A stretch of DNA of 44,195 bases, taken from contig JAHBMJ010000599.1 in assembly GCA_018398765.1 (NCBI GenBank), forward strand, positions 1 to 44,195, read 5' to 3'. A program made the position numbers and the translations under genes. This document shows, piece after piece, positions 33,681 to 44,153 of the stretch (positions are counted from its first letter, which is position 1; every line of letters starts with the position of its first letter). The DNA comes from Chromera velia. Its lineage: Eukaryota; Sar; Chromeraceae. The notes beneath the pieces were generated by a model that was not told the DNA's origin, did no database searches, and was given only the letters and a program-made list of their open reading frames with translations.

Positions 33681-36600
33681 TTTGATTTGATTGATTGATT
33701 GATTGATATGTTCCGCCCTAGGGCCTTCCCGCTATATCTATCTGTCACCAGAGCTAGCAGGGTGGGGCGTTCCCCAGCCTAAGCTGAGGTATCAGACCCT
33801 GCCCTCGGGGCCCGCCAGAGCCTGTTGCCTTGGCCACTGCTGCATGATTGTTCGTTGTTCGAGCCATGGCTCTGGATCCGCGTTGGCTTTCCAGCCTGAA
33901 AATCAATCTGAAACGGCATGTGATTTGGGCTTCCTTGCTCTTCTTGTTTGCTTTATCAATCTTCTTCTGCAGCTCCCTCCTTCCCCACCCTAACGCTCCT
34001 TCGGTTGTCTCTAAGTTATCAATTGTCTCCTCATATTCTTTTGTTAGTCTCTCGATCGCCCGCTGCCTTCCGGTGATTCCTGCATGTCTGGCCGTCAGAG
34101 CGTCTCCCTCTATGTGTCCGTACCGTCCTGGACACTCCTCAAACACCCTCCATCTGAATGACGCCCATCCCAAAAACTCATCCACTCCGGCATGGCATTC
34201 ATTCAACAGAAAGCAGAAAAGCGTCAAGTTGTCTCTTTTTCCCTCTTCTCTGTTGAGCCCTTCTCTTTCTGTGGCTGCCTTTCTGGCTCTTTCTTCCATC
34301 TTCCTGTCCTATTTTTCTTCTATCTTTCTGAACATCTCTGCTCTCTCTCTGTTAAAAACAGGACATTCTGTCACCAGATGGATTTCATCTTCCACCACCT
34401 TGATTCCCAACCACCCTCGACAGAACTGGCATGTCCTTTTCTATAATGGCACCTTCTCTCCCTCCCTTACCGGAATTTTTCCCTTTGTCGCAGCCACAAC
34501 CCTGTCTCCCACCCTACATGCTACTCTCCTCCTGTGTTCCGATCGCGGCGCCACTCTCGTATAACAAAAAGGGGCTCTCCCTATTCTCTCTCTGTCTATT
34601 TTCATTGTCGAGCCAACCTTTCTACCTGCTCTGTCTTCAAACAAAGAAAGGTGGAGACAGTTTCCGTTTGAGACCTTTCTGTGCACATCAGCCATCATCA
34701 CTCCTATCAGTTCTGCCTTCTCTTGACTGCTCTTCTTTCTTATGTTTCTTTCTATTCTATGTAGAAACGCCTCTCTCTTTTTCCCGTCTAGCTCATTTTT
34801 TGTTCTTTTCAGCAGCCATCTCTCTATCCCGTCCACTCTTTCGTTGACTACCTGTGTTCCTCTCTGCCCTACGCTTCCTTTTAGTCTTTCTCTTGCAAAA
34901 GGGTACATTCCTCTGTCTGTGTAGAGTGCCTGTGCACATTGCTTCAGATGAGGGAAAAGATGAAAAGGATGCATTCCTCTCCCCCGCCCCATTTCGTTCT
35001 TTACCCCCTCTCTCAGGCATGTGAGGATTGCCTGCCCTACCGCTTTGTTTCTTTTCTCCTTTAAAGCCTTCCCTGCCCACCGGATCATTCTGAAAGCCAC
35101 TTTGAGATCGATTAGAATGAAATCTCCTTCCATCATCAGCGTGTCACAATTTTCTTTCTTTCTCAAATGCAAAACAAACCTAACAAATCTCCTTTGCTTC
35201 TCGTCAAATTCTGTATACGCGCTATCTGGACATGCATGGATTTTGCATTCATACAACCATACGGCGCGCACTGTCTGTTTAAATATATTGAAGCAATCAG
35301 CAGGTGAAATCCCTCCCTCCCTTCCTATCTTCCCCATCAGTCCCTGCATGCATCTCTCTACTTTAATTGACCGTGCTTCTATCATAGTCTCTAGGTTGCA
35401 GTCGGCGGATAGGACTAGTCCCAGGTAGGGTTGCTCTCTTGCTTCTTTCATCACTATCTCCCCCAGTCTAACTTCTTCTTTCTCTCTTGATGTGATGCGG
35501 CCAAACCGGACCAATCTCGACTTGTCAGAGAATAAAAGACGGAGAGGTTCTGTAAAAGCTATAAGGTTCGAAAGAAGAAGGTTCAACTATCTATCTGAAG
35601 ATTCGAGGAGTGTTGTGTTATCTGCAAACAGAGGGGCAAGAAAGTCAACCCACCTCCCGTTTTCTCCTGCTGGCACCTTTGGCCTCTGTCTGTCGGTTTG
35701 TCGTCTCTGTCCTCTCCTCTTTCCTACATCCTCTGGCAAGTTATGTGTGTACACAGAGTAAAGGGAAGGGCCGCTCGGGCCTCCTTGCTTGAGTCCTTTG
35801 TCTTTCGGGTACCACATGCTCGTTCTCTTCACCCATGCCCTCACTTTTTCCAGAGAGGCCTCAACCCATCTGATCAGACCTTCCTCCACCCCTGCCTTTC
35901 TCAATTTCTCTTTCTAAATCAACTTTTCCAGCCTCACTTCGTCGAAAGCCCGTGTGAAGTTAACAAAAATAACACTGAGCACTTCCATTCGAGCAATAAC
36001 GAACAGCAAAAGAAAAATTGCATTGCATGTCTCTGCCTTTCTCTTGTATGCAAACTGCCATAGCGTCTGTCTGGCTTCCTTTTCTACCTTCGTTGCCATG
36101 ATCATGTCCCTCCATTTCGCATCTGCTACCACCAGGTACACTCCCCTCCATCCCCCAATTAGTGCGAGTGACTTACTTGGTTTTGGAAGAGCCGTCATCG
36201 GCAAGTCATTCCACCCTTTCGGCCACCAGCCGAAACGATATACAACATTAATTAACAAAACATACAAAGATACCAGCTCAGTCGATTTTTCCATCGTTCT
36301 CAGCATTTTTGGGGGCATTCCGTCCTTCTCAGCGGCCTTTCTGGGGTTGTTTGCTCTTTTCATTGCCTTTTTTACCTCCTTTTCCTCTGCTATGTGTCAT
36401 CCTTTCTCCTTAATTGCTCTACTCACTGTCGTTTTTTTTTCTTGTTCCCTCTTTTTCTCTTCTTTCTCTTCTTTTGGCAGCTCGTACGTTTATTTGAAAC
36501 CTTCTGCTACCTGCTGGGTCATCATGTTGTCTTTTGTTTTTCTTGGTGCTGCCCTCCTGTTTTCCTCACCAAGTCTCCTCCACACCTTCCAGCAGCCTCC

Positions 36601-37234
36601 TTCATTTATTTCGGCTCTTATGTTCTCCACCTTTCTCTTTTCTGCCTTCCGTTGCTCTCTCGTCACTGCGTTTCTTAGCGCTCTCTCTATTATGACTAAC
36701 TGTTTTCTCCTCTCCTCATATACCTGTCTCAATCTTTCTCCTTCCTGAGCTGAGGTGCTGCTCTCCTTTTCTCGTTCAATGACATCCCTCTGCTCTCTTT
36801 CTGCTTTCAAGCCTCTGATTTCTTCTCTCACTTTTCTCTCTATTCTTCTGAGTTTTCTTATTTGCTTTCTTCCTTCCCCTCTCAGCACTTCTGGTGGCCC
36901 CCACGTTCTTCTTTCCTCTCCCTTTTTCTTTCTTCTTTCTTCTCCTTCCTTGTTGCTCACATGAAGGTTTTCTCTCTGATGTGTTAGAATTTTTGGTATG
37001 CTTCATCGAGCAAGTCTTTCTTTATTTCTTCTCCCTCTTCTATATCCATTGCTTTCTGAAAGACCTCACTCACTTTTTCCTCCTTCACTCTTTTCTGAAG
37101 CTCTTGGAGGTACCTCTCCTCTCCTTCCTTTGTGAGCGTTCCCTTCCATTTTGGCTTGATTTGATCTTCTCTTTTCTCGTTTTTCTTTCTCTTTTCCCTC
37201 TTTTTTGTCTTTCTTCGCCTATCTTTTCTTCTTT
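33681..37234 (-). mobile_element. LINE B: non-LTR retrotransposon inserted in the MYND gene
   Basis: The 3' end is marked by an (ATCA)n tail at 33681-33708 (TGATTGATTGATT on the plus strand). In the 5' direction come a basic/coiled C-terminal region, a Cys/His knuckle (CQFCRGW with EDEIHLVTECPVF), thumb, RT, and a charged Lys/Glu/Arg-rich segment up to 37234. No endonuclease domain is found, so the copy is 5'-truncated. No clear target-site duplication is visible. Confidence 0.8.
33754..36990 (-). pseudogene. LINE B reverse transcriptase ORF, inactivated
   Basis: The frame is largely one register, broken by stops. At about 35,905, 35,590, 34,440 and 34,310 these are TAG; a TAA and a TGA occur near 36,480 and 36,390. 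RT blocks include DGMPPKMLRTM, WPKGWNDLPMTALPKPSKS, motif A (FVNFTRAFDEV), motif B (KGLKQGGPSGPSLYSVYTHNL) and motif C (PLFADNTTLLES). The catalytic Asp of motif A and the second Asp of motif C, which chelate the metal ions in active RTs, are both Asn (codons AAC). The knuckle at 34,330-34,430 retains C-x2-C, His and Cys. The family differs from LINE A in sequence and tail. Confidence 0.8.
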
Positions 37235-37904
37235 CACTGGAAGACTCACAGAGCGAAATGTAACAGAGAGTGGGCGGGACACGCTATGAAGGGCACAAAG
37301 AAGGAGATGAATAGTGCAAAAGCGCTGGACTTCTTAAAGAGAGTCGAGATAACAACTGAAGCAAAGAAGCAGAAGCTTATTAACGAGCAAGTGGTGAACT
37401 TTGTGGTTGGCTGTCTCTGTATCGACGGGCCTATCAAGACGATTGGCCAAGACAGGGATCAAACGGATGCGCAGAGGGACGTTCGACTTGCTCAGCTGAT
37501 CAAAGGGGCACTAGATGCACTCACAGCGCTCCCTAACCAGATGGTGGAGGATGCATTGGATAAAGACCAGAAAGAAAGCCTCCGAGATGATTTGCTTCAT
37601 CTGCTCTACCACATTGCCGAATAAGACCTCATGCCGGAAAGGGTGAAAGCACAAGCAACGCGCCTTTACTGGAGGTATGCAGTGTGAAGGAAGGGTGACA
37701 CTGTGGTTGCATGTGGTTGAAGCCGCGGGTCAAAGTTAATATTTGTATCACAGTGACTCTGTATGCTTCTCAGACGGTTTGTTCATCAATCGATGGTGAA
37801 TTTCTTTCTCTTCTCATTCAGTCTCTATCTTTTTTCTTTTCTTTTTCCTTTCTCAGACTCAGAGTGTGAAATTTGTCTTTCTTGTCACTCCCTCTATCAC
37901 TTCA

Positions 37905-38460
37905 CCTCTATTAGTCAGACAGAACGATAAGAAGCAACCCATAAGAAGAGAGAGGGTTTTCCATTCCCATCTATGTGTCTTGGGAAAAGAACGTTCATGG
38001 TAACTCTGAAAAGTATGAAAGAAAAGAGAAGTGAACTCTCGATTTCCCTTTCCTTTTTCTTCTCTGTTTGAAAGTTTCTTTTCTGTAACTCTCTCTGTTA
38101 CCTCACCCTTTTTGAGTCAGATAGAACAACAGGAAGCAACCCACAAGAAGAGAGAGGGTCTTCCATTCCCCTCTGTGCGTCTCGGGAAAAGAATGTTCTT
38201 GGTTACTCAGAAAAGTATGAAAGAAAACAGAAGAGTACTTCTCTCTTTTTCTCATTTAGTCTCAATTCTTCGTTCTTTTTTCTCGCTCTGGTTGAAGTTT
38301 CCTCTCTTGTTATTCTCCTTAACAGTGTCACTTCATCTTTCTGAGTCAGACAGAACGACAAGAAGCAACCCATAAGAAGAGAGAGGGCTTTACCGTTCCC
38401 CTTTATGCGTCTCAGGAAAAGAAACGTTCTTGATTACTCTGAAAAGTATGAAATAAACGT
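37905..38460. repeat. Three imperfect tandem copies of a 200-230 base unit
   Basis: The core AGTCAGAYAGAACRAYARGAAGC plus AACCCAYAAGAAGAGAGAGG recurs near 37,915, 38,115 and 38,345. Each is followed by a GGGAAAAGAA...GAAAAGTATGAAA block and a T/C-rich spacer of variable length. It lies downstream of the broken MYND gene. Confidence 0.85.
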
Positions 38461-38751
38461 GTTCTCTCTCTCACTTGGTCTTAATCTCTTCTCTCAATTC
38501 TTTTTCTCCTTTTTACTCTTGCGTTTTAGCACTAAAAGTCATTTTGCTTTTGGCAGCCTTTTGCCCCTCTGCCAGATGGCCTCAGATCGGAACGAGAAAG
38601 CCATGCATTCAGATAAAAGAAAAATGATGCCGCGTGTGTTTTTTTTTCAATTATAAACCATTTATGCCACAGGTTAGACCTGTGCGGGCCGGCCAGGGAG
38701 GTCTGATGCGTCTAGACGCTTTCCTTGGGAGTTGTACGTCAGACATTCGAC

Positions 38752-38812
38752 ATTGGGGCGGGAGGCCAATCCTCCGGACATAAATCCTAATCCTAATCCT
38801 AATCCTAATGTT
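38752..38812. repeat. Dispersed element end with (AATCCT)n tail, copy 2
   Basis: CATTGGGGCGGGAGGCCAAT, then four AATCCT units, matches 14836-14890. It differs there by C/T and G/A transitions in the body. Confidence 0.7.
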
Positions 38813-40291
38813 CCGGGTGCTCCCCGCGGTCCATTGCCTAGGTAAAGCTTAAAACTTAACTAGGAAATGTTTAACTAAACTATGATCTGTTTAAGCCTTA
38901 GTACTGTAGCAAAAACTTTAATTTTAGATTTAAAAACAATACCTGGCTAGTACGTTTCAGATGAGCTAGCAGATGAGTTAAAAATTAAAAAAAAAATCTA
39001 ATTTTCTCATCATTTCTTCTAGCATTTCTTATTCTCGTTGACCAATTCAAAATACTCAAGTGATTACTAGCTAAAATAATCTAGAGATTAAAAATGTAGT
39101 GACTTTATATCTCAAGGATCGTAACATTTTACAGCTTGTCTCAATATAAAAAAATCGCGAATTGTTCTAGAAAACATTCTTAATCATCTTTCTCTGCTAC
39201 AACACGCACGTACAGGTACGTTAATCTCTTTTTTGAGGTTCTCTTGTGATCTGCAAATGCAAGATGCAATCAAAAGATCGACAAAGGCAAGTGCATATCA
39301 ATCATGACGGGGTGACAATATGTGACAGAGTGACCCAACGGTCTACAGATCGGTCAACGAAGGATCACGAAGGGTGTCCTTTTCATACCTTTTCACCATG
39401 CACCGAAGAAAAAAGTCGATCTGCGGACATTCTTTTGCAACTTTGACGGTCACAAAGCGCGGGGGGCGGGGGGGGAGGGAAGGGCGAGGAAACTCAGGAA
39501 AGAAACTCTGAGACTTTTTCATCTGCATTAGCTTGATGAGACAGTCAGTTGGAAAAGTGAGCACAATGGCGCATCGGCTGCCTTCTGCCCGAATTTTTGG
39601 TCTGTAGGTCTGCCACCGTGCACTAAGTCTTCCCTTCATTCGATCGCGTCGACCAGGGACATTTCGCATGCACACACAGACGGGCTCACCACTGTCGTCC
39701 AGTCACCCTAGCTGCCCACCCACTGACTTGTTCCGGAGTCCTACAGCTTGACAGCCAACCGGCCACTCAGCAAGTAAGATGGTAAGGACACCAAATCAAT
39801 GAGTCTGCGAGCAAGCCAGGCAGAAAAAGGAAGCAACGAATCCAGTCAGACGAAACAAATGCAGGCAGGGAGCTGATTTCGCCTCAAACCGCCATGAAGT
39901 TTAGTACAGCGAGCAGGAGGAATCGGCGGGAGAGAAGGCACACATGAAGAGACCGGGGCTTCCTTAAAGTTTGCTTCATGCACAAGATGAAAGGAACAGA
40001 TCCAGGTGGAAGGCGGATTACAAAACAAAGAGACTGAATAGATACATGTCAGGAAGGGGAAGTGGAGGACGAAAGAATGGTGCAAGGACACAACCGCGAA
40101 GAGAAGAAACAGAAGAAACAACGGAAGAGAATTGCATGACGGACGGACTCTTCATTGCGTTTATCCGAGAACACTTCCCTGAACTTGACGTCCTCGGAAA
40201 ATGGAGAAAAGACAAGAAGAAGGCCTCCTCTTTCCGTTTTTTTCGCTGTTCCCTTCTTCCCTTCCTCTCCTTTGAATCCCACAAACCCCGC
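38813..40291. other. Spacer and 3' flank of the flavoprotein gene
   Basis: 38,850-39,240 is AT-rich and featureless. 39,240-40,290 is GC-richer, with overlapping frames on both strands (for example a minus-strand frame at 39,343-39,675). None shows family motifs or a splice structure I can defend. The long plus-strand frame at 39,971-40,558 partly overlaps the last flavoprotein exon in antisense and is taken as a shadow. Confidence 0.4.
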
Positions 40292-42248
40292 TCAGAAAAG
40301 AAGAGGGACGGTAGCAGTGAGGAGGGAGTCGGGGTCCATTTTCCGTTTCAGCGCTTGGAGCCTCTGGAGCCCTATTTTCCCGAAGGCCAGGGAGACCTCA
40401 TGTGCGATATCCTCAGCAGGGCGACTAAATCTATCAATGTCGACTGCATAGACGCCTGCCGAACAACTTATGCAGCAAAGCAGTGGAGAGAAGAATCAAC
40501 ACCACTCTCGAATCCCAACAAAGCCAATTGCCTAAGATGCCTAGGCAGGCCACGGTAATACATTAATGCAGAGCTTTGCAAAGCATAGCTGCAATTTCAC
40601 TGTTCGATCATGAAATTCAGAAGTCATTAGGCGAAAGGGAAATGTAGAGTTAAAGATGGGCTGCGAAAAGGGAACCGAGGGAGGCTCTACTTTCAATGAC
40701 AAAAAGGACCTGCAGGGAGGTTCCACCTGACCTGTGGTGAAAGGCAGGAGGGCTCTCCAGACCCGGTCGGCCCACTCTCGGTTCCTCTCTGCCTCCTCCT
40801 CTCCTCCCTCAGCATTCCAGACGGCAACGATGACTACTGAATATTCCCATTGACGAGTCCCAAAGCAGGAGCGGCTGGCGGCAGAAACGTCCCTGTGCGG
40901 ATCCATTTCCTGCCCGCTTTGCCGGTTTCCCTCTGTCATTTTTCGTGCTGCGCCCCCCCCATGTTGGAGTGAGATGACGTCCGTTGACGGTGAGGGCATC
41001 GTGTGAAGTCCGTGTAGAAGCACACGGAAACCCGCCTCTCCTAACTGATCAACGAAGCATTGACGGACGTATGAGAGCCACCCGGTAGAGCTCTGAGGAG
41101 GAGAGGGTTTGATCGGAGACACAGATGAAGAACCGTCAGACCTCTCGGAGACTGGAGGTGTCTCTGTGTCGACCTGAGAGTCACCAAGACGAACTCGCGG
41201 GAGAACACACACCTCCAAAGGGAATATCCTTGAATTTGCAGACCGAAAAGTCAAGAGGCTCAACTCCGAGCGTCTCGCACGCTTCTGAAGTAAAAGGTTC
41301 TCCGTGTATGCTCACTGGCTGAACTCCCATCACCCCCTCTCCATTCTCTGTGTAGCCAAATGCCATATCACAATGTTGCGACTCAGGCAGTGCTCTCACT
41401 GTGTCCTCGATAAACACAAGTCTCGAAACTGCAGCCCCCCAATTGTCCGAACTTTCCACTGGAACCACTCGCTGAGCAAACAGCACAGGCCCCACTGGGA
41501 AAGCCCTCACGCTCACACGTGTCACTACACCAAAATTTGCTGCAGAGCCCCGGCATGCCCACCAAAGGTCGAAAGGAGCCCCCGGGGCCCCGGAGTCAGA
41601 CGGTAGCCGGAGGACTTCCCCCCCCGGTGTCACAATTTCTACTTCAACCAAGTTATCAACGCATACAGAGTGACTCCTCGTCAGATGCCCCACCCCTCCC
41701 GTCAACATCAAACCCACTCCAACACCTGCCCATGTCCCTACCGGTACTGCCGTCCCGTGTTTTTCTGCACACTCTAATACCTCACCCATCCGAGCCCCTG
41801 CTCCAAGAGTCACCACACCAACCCCACCCACGTCGGAACTGAAGCTCACATCCCGCATGCGTCGCATCTGCAGCAGCACGGCTCCGTCTACCACGCACAG
41901 GCGTGAGTGCCCACCCCCGCACACACTCACTGCCGTGTCACCAAGGAGGCGCTGCTCGCGGGCCCTACGGACTGCACGCAGAGCTAGGACTACGTCTTGC
42001 GTGCAATCAGGACAGAGAATGAGGGCTGGGCAACGTGCCGAGTTTGCAAAATTTGCTGCAGTTGCCTCTTTTAATGCTTCTATGAAACCTGCGCTTCCGG
42101 GAAGGTGCATGTCCCCCTTGAACTTAGCCAGACACTCTCGCACAACCGTCTCCATGCTCTTTGAAGGAAGAGCCGACGCGGAGCCTATGCCCTGCACGGT
42201 CCCTGTCCGACTGTTTTCAACTGACTCAGACTGACTGCACAGGAACAT
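40292..42248 (-). CDS. FAD-linked oxidoreductase, berberine-bridge-enzyme type (three exons)
   Basis: Exons 41211-42248, 40732-41092 and 40292-40455 join in phase (donors GTGTGT and GTCAGG) to 520 residues, a normal length for the family. These enzymes oxidise an alcohol or other carbon substrate with covalently bound FAD and pass electrons to oxygen or another acceptor. The PCMH-type FAD domain shows VCGGGHSRL (His114, likely FAD attachment), GAGARMGEVL, GVGVGLMLTGGVGHLTR, CVDNLVEVEIVTPGG and LWWACRGSAANFGVVT. The C-terminal BBE domain shows TTGVYAVDIDRF and RLQALKRKMDPDSLL. The second FAD-binding Cys of bicovalent members is absent: its GxCPxVG site reads GTWAGVG. The usual NQNI end is replaced by TATVPLLF. 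No signal peptide is evident. Substrate unknown. Confidence 0.83.
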
Positions 42249-42955
42249 CCTTTATTGAAAACAAGCTGCTGCAATCTCCTCTTGGTGTGCGCAAGGGACG
42301 GTAACTGAACTCGAGCGAGGAGTCGACTGCGCTAGCTGCAACTCAGCGAAAGCGAAGAGACGGCCGTGACTTAGCCGGACGTTGCCTTCGATCGCGAATT
42401 GGATACACGCTGGAGAGTGTGTGGGAGTTCTGCTGTCGCACTTCAAAACGGTCTGCTGAGAGACGATTCGCATGGACGATCCTTGTCCTGAATTCCTGCC
42501 AATTTCCTGGTCGGCATCATGTCCTTGCATGTTGGAAGACGTCGGAATCGCAGGCGCGGCGTCTCCCTAACCCCATGCATGAGCTGAATCAAAGTTGTGG
42601 TCCCCCATGCAATTTGGGCCCCAGCCGGAGCCCGAAAGGACCCGCAATTAAAGTATATATTGTCGCGCGGGCGCAGTTTGTCCACGTCGAGTTTGAGTGT
42701 TATTTCCCTAAGTCGCGCGTTTGGTGTGATGGTTCCAAACTGAAGGTGAAATAATATATTTTGAAACGCGAAATTTACTATTTCACCAAAAAAATTGAAA
42801 AACTCGAGTTTGTTAAAAAATTATGGGTCCACGAATTTTAGGGTTTTTCGGGTTGTGCAAAGGAGACGGCCCAGACCTAGAACAACATTTTCACTCAGAG
42901 GTCGAATTTCGTGAAACCGTTGAAATTTAATTAAGAAAATATGTGTATGTTTCTT

Positions 42956-43228
42956 CAGAATTTCAAAGAGGGAAGGAGGTAAAAGGCAGGCACGCATCAG
43001 AATTTCAAAGGAAGGATTGAGGAAAAAGGCAGGCATGAATCAGAATTTCAAAGAGGGAAGGAGCCAAAAGGCAGGTACGCATCAGAATTTCAAAGGAAAG
43101 ATTGAGGAAGAAGGCAGGCACGAATCAGATTTTCAAAGAGGGAAGGAGGCAAAAGGCAGAGACGCATCAGAATTTTAAAGAGGGAAGGAGGGAGACGGAG
43201 GGAGAAGGCAGGCACGCATCAGAATTTC
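42956..43228. repeat. Minisatellite of about 42-43 bases with alternating unit types
   Basis: Six units start CAGAATTTCAAAG (or CAGATTTTC / CAGAATTTTA). The first five alternate between a GAGGGAAGGAG type and a GAAGGATTGAGG type, each followed by AAAAGGCAGGCACG-like sequence. The sixth carries a short internal expansion. Confidence 0.9.
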
Positions 43229-43605
43229 AAGGACGGACCGTCTCTCTACGCCAGTCGGGAGTCTGGACGCATCCCACAAAGCGCTTGTTGGCATTCTCTT
43301 TGATGATGGGACTGACTTTCACCCCTCCTGACCCCCCTTTCTTGAACCAAAAGTCTAGTCATCTGCTTTTCTGGTTGCCAACGCTCCTCTCCAGGTCCTT
43401 CTTGAATAAGTACATTTTTGTCGGGGTGTTTACCCCCCGCAAACAAAATTCCCAGTGTCGTGCCTGTATACAAATATATTGCACACATGAGATGAACACC
43501 CACGAAGAGAAGCTAGAAGAGAAGAGTTTGGGCAGGCACCGCATGTGGCAGCTAGGTATGCATAATCAAAATAGAATGGGGAGGGCTCATTCGAGTCCAG
43601 TTGTC

Positions 43606-43696
43606 AATGTGTGTGTGTATACATGTGTGTGTGTGTGTGTGTGTATGTGTGTATGTGTGTATGTCTGTGTGCGCGCGTGCGTGCGTGAGTGCGTAC

Positions 43697-43728
<32 letters not shown>

Positions 43729-43756
43729 CTGTGTGTGTGTCTGTGTGTGTGTGTGT

Positions 43757-43811
<55 letters not shown>
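43606..43811. repeat. Long (GT)n microsatellite
   Basis: About 205 bases of GT repeats with GTAT, GTCT and GTGC interruptions. Confidence 0.95.
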
Positions 43812-43812
<1 letters not shown>

Positions 43813-43929
43813 CGAATGAAAAATTGTGAAAAGAGAGAAGAAGAGATCGTTGGACAGACTTGCGCAAAGATTGGGCACCATCTTGCCCGAAAACTCGGCA
43901 AAATGACTTGCGGCTGAGGCTTCCAATAC

Positions 43930-44153
43930 CTTGACTGTTTGATCTTGACCAACTTAACGAAGATGGCGAAGTCCATGGTTGGATGTGGAATGAGGACAGA
44001 GCAATCCATGCCACAGAGATCGTCAACCCTTGCAATCAGGTGGTACTGGAACAGCCAGAGGGCATGGTGCAGGAGACAGAGGGAGATCTGTTCGTCGGAC
44101 TTCTCCGTTCGGTTCAAACAGCGGCCCCCTCGTTCGCTGTACTTCTCATTCAC
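43930..44153 (-). CDS. Candidate internal exon of an unidentified gene running off the right edge
   Basis: On the minus strand the sequence GTGCTACAG gives a good acceptor and AAG then GTATTG a donor. The 224 bases between are open and read VNEKYSERGGRCLNRTEKS, then LCLLHHALWLFQYHLIARVD, DLCGMDCSVLIPHPTMDF and AIFVKLVKIKQS. The amino-acid mix looks like a real folded protein. I do not recognise the family. The upstream exons lie outside the window, and no downstream exon was identified. Confidence 0.4.

Larger units (their letters stand above)
33457..37624 (+). pseudogene. MYND zinc-finger gene split by LINE B
   Basis: The 5' part (33457 to about 33681) encodes a Ser/Thr-rich leader and the first half of a MYND finger: CWQCEDSSVGKRCSQCK then VATYCS. 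The 3' part (37235-37624) begins exactly where the finger should resume, HWKTHRAKCNREW, and continues for 130 codons to TAA with a helical region. Between them sits a 3.55-kb minus-strand LINE. The residues normally joining the halves (x-x-Cys-Gln-x-x) are missing, so a few bases were lost at the insertion, unless they lie in an unseen exon. MYND fingers mediate protein-protein contacts. As assembled, no continuous product is possible. An intact homologue may exist elsewhere. Confidence 0.75.
42249..43929. other. Upstream region of the flavoprotein gene and repeats
   Basis: 42,249-42,750 probably holds the flavoprotein promoter and leader. 42,750-42,950 is AT-rich. The rest is minisatellite, unassigned sequence and a (GT)n tract. 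Minus-strand frames at 43,246-43,544 might be exons of the gene at the right edge, but no motif supports it. Confidence 0.4.

Noticed and set aside
38780-38806. AATCCT repeats as an interstitial telomere
   Set aside because: The complement reads TTAGGA, not TTAGGG or TTTAGGG, and the same sequence ends a dispersed repeat at 14.8 kb, so a retroelement tail is the better explanation.
39971-40558. 195-codon plus-strand ORF as a gene
   Set aside because: It overlaps in antisense the last flavoprotein exon, which is supported by phase and by the RLQALKRKMDPDSLL match.
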